Shown here piece by piece: positions 1 through 5,615 of a DNA stretch of 7,474 bases. Location of the stretch: contig PWVO01000203.1 of assembly GCA_003561825.1 (NCBI GenBank), positions 1 to 7,474 on the forward strand, in the 5' to 3' direction. Below the pieces are notes generated by a model that made no database searches, was not told the origin of the DNA, and saw nothing but the letters and a program-made list of their open reading frames with translations. The position numbers and the translations under genes are program-made. Numbering within the stretch: the first letter of the stretch is position 1; every line of letters begins with the position of its first letter. This DNA comes from Candidatus Woesearchaeota archaeon (GTDB taxonomy: Archaea; Nanobdellota; Nanobdellia; Woesearchaeales; CG1-02-33-12).

Positions 1-143
1 AAGCTGATGAACGCTCGTTTCCTAGGTGCCAATCTCCCTGATGTTAACCTTCTTGTCTTCGACTTACCTGTTGACCCACTAGCCTTCGGGGCAGTAGCCC
101 TTCTTGTCGTTAGAGGCTTCCGCATTCTTCTTCTGATGACCAC
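1..143 (-). CDS. Candidate 5' end of a very basic protein, cut by the left edge
   Basis: A GTG at 143 is preceded by AGGAG with a five-base spacer (Shine-Dalgarno at 149-153). The frame then stays open for 47 codons to the edge. The predicted start reads VVIRRRMRKPLTTRR; overall 16 of 47 residues are Arg or Lys and none is acidic. A nucleic-acid-binding tail would look like this. However, the same composition arises when an AAG/GAA-rich stretch is read out of frame, and another frame of this strand is itself rich in Lys and Glu but broken by stops. I recognise no family. This is a weak call resting on the ribosome site and the open frame. Confidence 0.22.
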   Translation of the reverse strand, partial: MVIRRRMRKPLTTRRATAPKASGSTGKSKTRRLTSGRLAPRKRAFIS

Positions 144-165
144 GAGCACTCCTAGATACGGGCAT
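79..165 (-). other. Short minus-strand frame (28 codons), possible remnant of a coding sequence
   Basis: From an ATG at 165 this frame encodes MPVSRSARGHQKK and continues to GYCPEG before a TAG. Beyond that stop the same frame has a coding-like run (VEDKKVNIREIGT) broken by TAA and TAG stops. It has no Shine-Dalgarno and overlaps the basic frame starting at 143. It could be a decayed gene or chance; the two frames cannot both be real over this stretch. Confidence 0.12.
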
Positions 166-183
166 CTAGCAATAACGTCTTGT

Positions 184-201
184 GTTACATCCCATTGTAA
201 C
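184..201. repeat. Inverted repeat GTTACA-N6-TGTAAC
   Basis: Two perfect six-base arms (184-189 and 196-201) are separated by six bases. It lies in the stretch downstream of the GmrSD gene and upstream of the weak basic frame. The form suits a dimeric regulator site or a short hairpin; no U-tract follows on either strand. Chance cannot be excluded at this arm length. Confidence 0.4.
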
Positions 202-265
202 GCAATGGCTGAGATTCAAGCAAGGATAGTCCTGAATGACTAGAAACAACAGAGAGAAGCCCCCT

Positions 266-280
266 TTGACACAGTGTCAA
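266..280. repeat. Perfect 15-base odd palindrome TTGACACAGTGTCAA
   Basis: Seven-base arms TTGACAC and GTGTCAA flank a single central A. It lies 84 bases beyond the GmrSD stop codon. The compact, centred symmetry resembles a repressor operator more than an RNA hairpin, since a loop would need to take pairs from the arms. TTGACA also matches a -35 box on both strands, but I find no convincing -10 at the right distance. Confidence 0.5.
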
Positions 281-284
281 CGAG

Positions 285-308
285 TTATTGCCCAGGTTCT
301 GGCAACAA
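285..308 (-). terminator. Bulged hairpin after the operon, possible weak terminator or 3'-end stabiliser
   Basis: In minus-strand RNA the core UUGCCAG-AAC-CUGGGCAA (305-288) folds as a seven-pair stem with a bulged G and a three-base loop. The stem extends by UUG pairing with UAA on the flanks (one G-U). It begins 56 bases after the GmrSD stop. No U-run follows, so it is not a canonical intrinsic terminator. It could instead protect the 3' end of the mRNA. Confidence 0.3.
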
Positions 309-363
309 TCTGACGAAAAGTGTGAAATGCCTCTTATCTCCTACCACCACATCCCCTATTCAT

Positions 364-2259
364 CTAGACTTCCGGATACCCCCATACCTTTAATGCCAGA
401 TTTGCGAGGTGCTTGCCACGCTCGATAATCGTGTCCTCGTTCCAGCAATCGTTGTCAGAAAATCCTTGGAAATATGAATTTAGAACCAACAGGCTTTGCT
501 TGGTTACCTCTGGGCGTTTCAAACTGAATGGCCCATTACTGACCTCGGCATTAAGCGGTTGGGTTAACATTGTTAAGTTACCTAAGGTATGCAAAGAAGT
601 TCGGCGCCTTGATTCCTGCTCTTGTTTTTCAGCTGTTTCTTGTTCTGGATATGGCCATTCTTCTGGTTTGAACCCTTGGGGCATTACATGTTCAATGGTA
701 AGAGAATTACTAATCGGCAAAGGTAACGTTTCTTGACGCGGTGTCCGGCTAGTTAGTTCCAACGCAGTGAGAACCAGGCGAACTCTTCTCGGGCCGATAG
801 TGTCATACAAGGGCTCGTGAACTAGGTGTCTCTTGAACGTTTCGTCATTAGGCCAGATGGCGCTATCACCTTCAAGTGAAAGCAGTTCGCGTCGCACTGA
901 TGCCCCATTCGGAATTCCATCCTTGAGCTTGGTCAGTAGTGTAAGGAATATGCGGTTATAGTTTTTGGGGGTGAGGCGGCAGACCGCCCGTCGGACAACA
1001 TAGGATTCTACATCAGCCAATATACTGTTGAACTCATTTTCCGTCGTCTTGTGCCGATTTTCGCACAGCCAGAGTATGAATGGATAAACTGTGGTTGTGT
1101 CCAATATCCGCAGCCTTTGGGCAAGCACACCCAGACGCTGGCTATCATCTGATTCTAGAAGTGAACGAAAGACCACGCTCGAACGCTGTGCTGATTCCAG
1201 TTCTGTTTCCACCGAACGCTCTCCGGAGTCGCCCCACCAATCCTTGAACTCCTGGTAAATGTGGCCCATCTTGATCTCGCGGCCGACACGGTATGTCAGA
1301 TAATGGAAAAAGAATAAGTCCAGCCGGCTGCGGAAAAAACGACCCTGGCGTTCCTTCTCTTTCCAGAACTTGCCAGTCGTCCCGCTTGCTTCGTCGTAGT
1401 CTTTCCACCACTGAATGTAAAGAGCGTTCACGTCTTTCTCCTGCCTATTCGCATAGAGAAAGATGAAGTTACGTATCAGGTCAGAGGGTTCGAGAGGCAC
1501 GCCTCCATGATTGAGGGTTTCAAATATGACCTGGGGGTCATCCTCTGAATCAAGTTGAATCTCGACAAGCTGCACATAGCGCATCAACGCTTCAAAGAGC
1601 ACATTAGCCCGTTCCCTGATAGAGTCTGGGCTAACTGGCTGACTGGGCGAACCATTGCCACTCTCATCAACTTGATTGAGAGATTTGCTTATTTCGCCGT
1701 AGAAGTAGAAGTAAGCCTCCACCAAAGCCGGAAGCGGTGGAACGAGTTTTCTACGGTACATCCTCTGTGGGTACATCGCCGAAAGGGCCTGTGCCGAGCC
1801 CGCATTCATCACGTTCCTCACGTCTTGCTGGTAAGCATTTGTAGGCCATACTTTGAACTGCTCATTATCGTCACGAAAAGGACCAACATTAGCCGTTAAG
1901 TGCGCGAGCTGGGTGTATAAGTAATCATCGCCGAGGTCTGCGATGGTATCTCGGAATGCTATTAGAAAGACCTGCAGAGTAAGCAAACGCTGTTGTCCGT
2001 CTACTATCTCTGAAGCCGGTGTTTGTCTTATCACGGTAGGCACATGACTCAAAACAATAGTGCCGAGGAAATGCTTGCGAATGGTATTCTTAGAAGAGCC
2101 ATCGTGTTCACTCACCAAAGTGGCCTGTTCAAAAATGTCTTCCCAGAGAGGCGCCCATTGTCGCTCCTTGTTCCACACATATCCACGCTGAAAAATAGGC
2201 ACGAGATATCGCCTTTGCTTCTCAAACAGGTCAAAGACCGTGATTTTGTCAGTCTTCAC
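364..2259 (-). CDS. Single-chain GmrSD-type restriction nuclease (DUF262 + DUF1524), 631 aa
   Basis: GmrSD enzymes are NTP-stimulated type IV nucleases that cut modified phage DNA; the founding example acts on glucosylated hydroxymethylcytosine. The BREX accessory BrxU is a relative. Here both halves are in one chain. The N-terminal DUF262 (ParB/Srx-like) has PIFQRGYVW at 21-29 and the nucleotide-binding motif DGQQR at 87-91, plus the family block FETLNHGG (246-253) and DLIRNFIF (260-267). The C-terminal DUF1524 His-Me/HNH nuclease has EHVMPQ (H524), HTLGNLTML (557-565) and N570 followed by SN at 574-575 and KR at 581-582, so the catalytic set looks intact. Length is normal for fused members. 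Start: GTG at 2259; an in-frame TAG at 2274-2272 rules out a longer form, and the next in-frame Met lies well beyond the DGQQR motif. It overlaps the 66-aa gene by 11 bases, implying coupled translation. The target modification cannot be read from the sequence. Confidence 0.94.
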   Translation of the reverse strand: MKTDKITVFDLFEKQRRYLVPIFQRGYVWNKERQWAPLWEDIFEQATLVSEHDGSSKNTIRKHFLGTIVLSHVPTVIRQTPASEIVDGQQRLLTLQVFLIAFRDTIADLGDDYLYTQLAHLTANVGPFRDDNEQFKVWPTNAYQQDVRNVMNAGSAQALSAMYPQRMYRRKLVPPLPALVEAYFYFYGEISKSLNQVDESGNGSPSQPVSPDSIRERANVLFEALMRYVQLVEIQLDSEDDPQVIFETLNHGGVPLEPSDLIRNFIFLYANRQEKDVNALYIQWWKDYDEASGTTGKFWKEKERQGRFFRSRLDLFFFHYLTYRVGREIKMGHIYQEFKDWWGDSGERSVETELESAQRSSVVFRSLLESDDSQRLGVLAQRLRILDTTTVYPFILWLCENRHKTTENEFNSILADVESYVVRRAVCRLTPKNYNRIFLTLLTKLKDGIPNGASVRRELLSLEGDSAIWPNDETFKRHLVHEPLYDTIGPRRVRLVLTALELTSRTPRQETLPLPISNSLTIEHVMPQGFKPEEWPYPEQETAEKQEQESRRRTSLHTLGNLTMLTQPLNAEVSNGPFSLKRPEVTKQSLLVLNSYFQGFSDNDCWNEDTIIERGKHLANLALKVWGYPEV

Positions 2260-2449
2260 TTTGCACTCTCTCTATTTGCACAGATCTGAGTCTCAGTATC
2301 TTCCCACAGCTACATGTGGTCACATAGATTAGCCTACCCGAACTACTTGTTCCTAGTGACTCGACCACACAGGGGGAACACTTTCTATGCTCACCTATAT
2401 TTACTCGGATGAGATCTCCAACTTCTGCCTTATTCTGAATTCTTGCCAT
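2249..2449 (-). CDS. Small four-cysteine, putative zinc-binding protein, 66 aa
   Basis: I do not recognise this family. The reading frame is well supported: an ATG five bases after a strong GAGGTG Shine-Dalgarno, 22 bases downstream of the methyltransferase stop, with its TGA reached just after the next gene's GTG start. The protein has C24-x2-C27 and C46-x-C48, with His21 near the first pair. That spacing would suit one zinc site holding two beta-hairpins, as in a small zinc ribbon. The rest alternates hydrophobic and polar residues (GDLIRVNIG at 11-19, GRLIYVTTC at 38-46, KILRLRSVQIERV at 50-62), which suggests an all-beta barrel, perhaps SH3-like. There is no signal peptide or membrane segment, so it is likely cytoplasmic. 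Its place inside the operon suggests a role in the same system, such as a nucleic-acid or protein adaptor or a regulator. Function is unknown; that it is a gene is likely. Confidence 0.78.
   Translation of the reverse strand: MARIQNKAEVGDLIRVNIGEHRKCSPCVVESLGTSSSGRLIYVTTCSCGKILRLRSVQIERVQSED
2266..2273 (-). promoter_or_regulatory. Weak Shine-Dalgarno-like sequence before the GTG of the GmrSD gene
   Basis: AGAGAGAG lies six bases upstream of the GTG at 2259 and is only partly complementary to the 16S rRNA tail. It sits within the coding end of the 66-aa gene, so ribosomes finishing that gene probably help initiation here. Weak signal plus GTG start suggests lower output than the upstream genes. 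Confidence 0.5.
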
Positions 2450-2454
2450 CTAAA

Positions 2455-2460
2455 CACCTC
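2455..2460 (-). promoter_or_regulatory. Shine-Dalgarno sequence of the 66-aa gene, inside a short inverted repeat
   Basis: GAGGTG is followed by a five-base spacer and the ATG at 2449, close to the ideal bacterial arrangement. It is the main evidence that the small frame is translated. The site overlaps the inverted repeat ACCTC-GT-GAGGT (2456-2467 on the plus strand), so it could be partly masked in a small hairpin. Confidence 0.8.
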
Positions 2461-2471
2461 GTGAGGTCAAG

Positions 2472-5400
2472 CTACGACTGCTCCTCCGCATCAAATTCTC
2501 TACTCATTCGATATTTGATGTCATAATGAATAATGAAATCCAACTCATTATCCGTGAAACCATAATGGTGTGCCAACACACGGTCAATTTGATCAATGGT
2601 CCCTTTTGCTATTTGAGGGTAGTATTCCTCATATTCCACAACTCCTGAGGGATAAACACGGGTACATAAACCAGCTTTGTCCTTCAACTGAGCTCCTAGT
2701 TGTTCTCCTAGTTCTGATAATGCCTCCTTTTCGCTCGCTACAAGCTCACCTATTCTATACTCATCAAACTCCTTCGAACCAAAATCACGACAGTTGCTAA
2801 TCAGTTTGAAATAGAAATAGAAGGTCGAACTGCTAAGGATAGCAGCTAGAATGTAAGCATCTTCTTCTGTTCGAGTGGGAATCCTATGATAATGATTAGA
2901 CCTATCGCTTTTCAATCCTATATTAGGCTCAAATGGAAGCGCTCTTATCCAATACGTCGGCCCGTCATGATACCAACAACCGAATCTGCCAACCGCCTTT
3001 AACGAATTCAAGGTTCTGGTCTCATTGACTATTTTTGCGAGGATACCTCTTCCCAACTCATCGCCGACTTTGTACGGCATACTACGGGTTTTGATTAGCC
3101 CAGTTGGTGAATAGTGAAGGCGTCGGATTAGTGAGTCACGCTCTTGTTCATACCAATGCTGATAATACGTAGTATACGTCATCGAACCATGTTTTGAGCT
3201 AATTAGTATCGCAAGGCGTTGTTCCACGCCTTGAAATAACTTCCCAGGTCGATTCGAATAAGTTGAAACCCAATTCTGTGAATTCTTGAATATGAGTTCG
3301 GCGATCGGCCTGTAAGTTTCGCCTGCAACTAGGCTCACTGGTACAATCATGCCAAAGTGGCCCTCTGAGGATAGAAGACTACCTGCTCTCTCCAAGAAGA
3401 AGCAATAGAGATTGCCACAGGATTCTGATTCATACCCATTTGGTGGCAAAGTGTATTTTGACTTTACTTTTGAATAAGCAACATAGGGGGGATTGCCAAT
3501 TACGGCATCAAATCCGCCGTCTTTCATAATGCCGTAGAAGTCTACAAACCAGTGGAACGGCTGATATGCTGAAAGCCACCTCTCGTAAGTGGCAGATTGT
3601 TCTACATCAATACCGTACTCCCCTGCTAGGTAGCGGCTAAGCTCGTCCTGTAACTTCCCTAGGTTGTCTCTTAAGCCCCCCTTGCTAGTGGCTAAGTCTC
3701 GAGAATCAACATCGACTATGGTCTGCAATGCCCGGAAGTGCTGGAAGGCACGATCAACCGCTTGAGCACTCTGGTCAATTCTCTCGATTTCTCCCCCCAG
3801 GTCCATTTTGCCCTGGGCACCCCCCACTTTGGTTATCGCCCGAATCTGCTCCAGATGAGTGTATCCCACCAGCGTGTTTCCGGCGCGGATATTGAAGTCG
3901 ATATCCGGCAAGGGTTCAATCTTGTTCACATCGTCAACCTGCGCCACCAGCTTCAAGAAGAGTCGGAGCTTGCAGATTTCCACCGCTTCTTCCATGATGT
4001 CCACGCCAAACAGGTTGTTGACGATGATACTCTTCAGGATGAAATAGTGGCGGTTAGGGTGCTGGCTGATTCTCTTCAGCTCATCGGCAAAGTCCTGGTA
4101 CTTGGGGCCGCCCAGTTCCTCCATTTTATCAAGGCAGATTATATAGAGCGGCTCAAGCATATTCAGGGCAGCAAAGAGGAAAGCACCGCTGCCTACCGCC
4201 GGGTCCAGGACGGTTACTTTGGTGAGGCAGTGGAAATAGAAAGCGCGCAGGGTGACCGGGTCGTGGATACTGGCGACCCAATCCTCGGCGAACTTGCGGA
4301 TATCCAGGTTATAGGTAATCAGGTCATTGATAGTGGCGACTTTCCCGGCAGCGAAGTCATTCTCTATCTGCAGGTAACGCTTCTGCCTAGCTTGATACTC
4401 GCGTTCCGTCTCGGTTGGCAAATACTCCTTCTGTATGACCGCATCATAGATATATGGTTCCACGTCTCTCATGGGGAAGGGGTGAAGCTCATCGTAGCGC
4501 ATGTTTTCCAGCTTATCGAAGAGAAAGGAAATGATTGTGTTCTTGCAGATGTAGTCTGTAATGTCCTCTTTTGTATAGTAAGCCCCCATCTGCTTCTGGT
4601 TGATGTACTTCTCAAAGATATAGCCCAGCACATCGGGGTTAATCTCGTTATCAGCCTTAAGGGGTCGGTAATCAAGATGCCAACTGTAGCCGTCGAAGAA
4701 TGTAATGATCTTCTCGAAAGCGGCGTCTGGAATAGCGATATTGGGATTTTCCTCTTCCAGTTTGTGTCTCTGAAAAATACCTCCATTAAGATATGGCACG
4801 TCACCCAGTAATTGCTTGGTTTCTGGGGTGCGTGCTTCTTCTTCCTTAGCGAAGCCCTCAAAGAAAAGCCTTACGAGAAACTTCTTATAGAACTGGTCTG
4901 CCGCCTGACGTTTCGATTCTCTGAGCTTGTTCGCAAGATAACTCGTATCCCTGTCTAAGAATCCCTTTTTCTGAATGAAGTAGATGAACATCAGCCGGTT
5001 GAGCATTATCGAGACATACCATGCCTGTTCTTCCTGCTCTTCGATTCCTTTGAGGAACTTGCGGAAAGTATCGTGCTCTTTCTTGAATTCATCATAAAAA
5101 CGCTTGGTTACTTTCTCGACATCGAATGCCTTTCTTAACCGTTCGACCACCTTGATGACTTTGACATTGCCATCATCATCTATGTCTAGTTCAGATATAT
5201 CAAAGGCAATTCCATCCAACTTAGCCATAAGAGAATCGCCGGGCTGGTTCTTGTAGTACGTATGCTCACGTGTCGCTGTCTGAAATCCACTGCCACGCCT
5301 GATCCACTGCCACACCGACTTTGACTTACCGGAATCAACAAAAATAATGATGTGTTCGTGAGTAAGTTGCTTGATCTTATTTTCAATCTGCCTCCGAATC

Positions 5401-5615
5401 ATTGAGGATGGGACATCGCCACTGTTAAGAAGCTCCACCTGGTAAACAACGACGCCGCCTAGTTCCGCCAGCGGGCTTATCCTGGCAGTATCTCCATCTA
5501 TCTCCAGATCCAGAGGTCGGTTGGTACAGTGGGACCAGTTGAGCTCTTGGATAAAGAGCCTTTTGAAGTCAAAGGATTTCAAGCACTGGCGGACTTGCCC
5601 GGTATCTACGTTCAT
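2472..5615 (-). CDS. Eco57I/PglX-like N6-adenine DNA methyltransferase, 1047 aa; DrmMI-like candidate
   Basis: Transfers a methyl group from S-adenosylmethionine to adenine N6 in a specific DNA site, probably marking host DNA as self. Motif X-like GAYYT is at 344-348, motif I VLDPAVGSGAF at 469-479 (SAM binding), and the catalytic motif IV NPPY at 708-711, preceded by FDAVIG. The order X-I-IV followed by a long C-terminal region (about 715-1047), presumed to be the target-recognition domain, fits type IIG, PglX and DrmMI enzymes. The N-terminal ~200 residues form a separate domain (VVVYQVELL at 55-63, IIIFVDS at 89-95, WQWIRRG at 102-108). It looks nuclease-like in layout, but I see no D...ExK triad, so cleavage activity is doubtful. 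Start: the ATG shares ATGA with the helicase stop and has GGGGGAGAG seven bases upstream. A TAG stop follows the motif YRMSREFDAEEQS. The part encoded below about 3480 is poorer in G+C than the catalytic core. Without drmA/drmB or pglZ in view the system type stays open. Confidence 0.93.
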   Translation of the reverse strand: MNVDTGQVRQCLKSFDFKRLFIQELNWSHCTNRPLDLEIDGDTARISPLAELGGVVVYQVELLNSGDVPSSMIRRQIENKIKQLTHEHIIIFVDSGKSKSVWQWIRRGSGFQTATREHTYYKNQPGDSLMAKLDGIAFDISELDIDDDGNVKVIKVVERLRKAFDVEKVTKRFYDEFKKEHDTFRKFLKGIEEQEEQAWYVSIMLNRLMFIYFIQKKGFLDRDTSYLANKLRESKRQAADQFYKKFLVRLFFEGFAKEEEARTPETKQLLGDVPYLNGGIFQRHKLEEENPNIAIPDAAFEKIITFFDGYSWHLDYRPLKADNEINPDVLGYIFEKYINQKQMGAYYTKEDITDYICKNTIISFLFDKLENMRYDELHPFPMRDVEPYIYDAVIQKEYLPTETEREYQARQKRYLQIENDFAAGKVATINDLITYNLDIRKFAEDWVASIHDPVTLRAFYFHCLTKVTVLDPAVGSGAFLFAALNMLEPLYIICLDKMEELGGPKYQDFADELKRISQHPNRHYFILKSIIVNNLFGVDIMEEAVEICKLRLFLKLVAQVDDVNKIEPLPDIDFNIRAGNTLVGYTHLEQIRAITKVGGAQGKMDLGGEIERIDQSAQAVDRAFQHFRALQTIVDVDSRDLATSKGGLRDNLGKLQDELSRYLAGEYGIDVEQSATYERWLSAYQPFHWFVDFYGIMKDGGFDAVIGNPPYVAYSKVKSKYTLPPNGYESESCGNLYCFFLERAGSLLSSEGHFGMIVPVSLVAGETYRPIAELIFKNSQNWVSTYSNRPGKLFQGVEQRLAILISSKHGSMTYTTYYQHWYEQERDSLIRRLHYSPTGLIKTRSMPYKVGDELGRGILAKIVNETRTLNSLKAVGRFGCWYHDGPTYWIRALPFEPNIGLKSDRSNHYHRIPTRTEEDAYILAAILSSSTFYFYFKLISNCRDFGSKEFDEYRIGELVASEKEALSELGEQLGAQLKDKAGLCTRVYPSGVVEYEEYYPQIAKGTIDQIDRVLAHHYGFTDNELDFIIHYDIKYRMSREFDAEEQS

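Larger units (their letters stand above)
202..363. other. Non-coding stretch after the GmrSD gene
   Basis: No frame with a plausible start and ribosome site is visible here on either strand. The content is the palindrome at 266-280, the bulged hairpin at 285-308, and the end of the inverted repeat just to the left. It marks the end of the operon as far as this window shows. Confidence 0.5.

Noticed and set aside
60..83. Walker A-like pattern (A-x4-G-K-S) in the basic left-edge frame
   Set aside because: It matches the loose consensus only; there is no flanking beta strand or hydrophobic context and the frame itself is weak.
7..243. Plus-strand frame of 78 codons
   Set aside because: The Leu/Val-rich product is what results from reading a Lys/Glu-rich minus-strand stretch backwards; no Shine-Dalgarno precedes it and it runs against the operon direction.
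266..290. Promoter built on TTGACA in the palindrome
   Set aside because: No acceptable -10 hexamer lies 16-18 bases away on either strand, and the TTGACA is explained by the palindrome.
3738..4811. Long plus-strand open frame (357 codons) opposite the methyltransferase
   Set aside because: It lies wholly antisense to the catalytic core, whose motifs I and X fall in the same span, and its predicted product has no recognisable domain. Long antisense frames are common opposite G+C-richer coding sequence.
4469..4861. 130-codon frame on the minus strand in another phase of the methyltransferase gene
   Set aside because: It is an out-of-phase shadow; the main frame is continuous through this region with recognisable conserved segments, so no frameshift is needed.
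2472..5615. Assignment of the methyltransferase as BREX PglX
   Set aside because: The methylase class fits, but no pglZ, brxC or other BREX genes are present, and a directly coupled SNF2-type helicase is not the core BREX arrangement.
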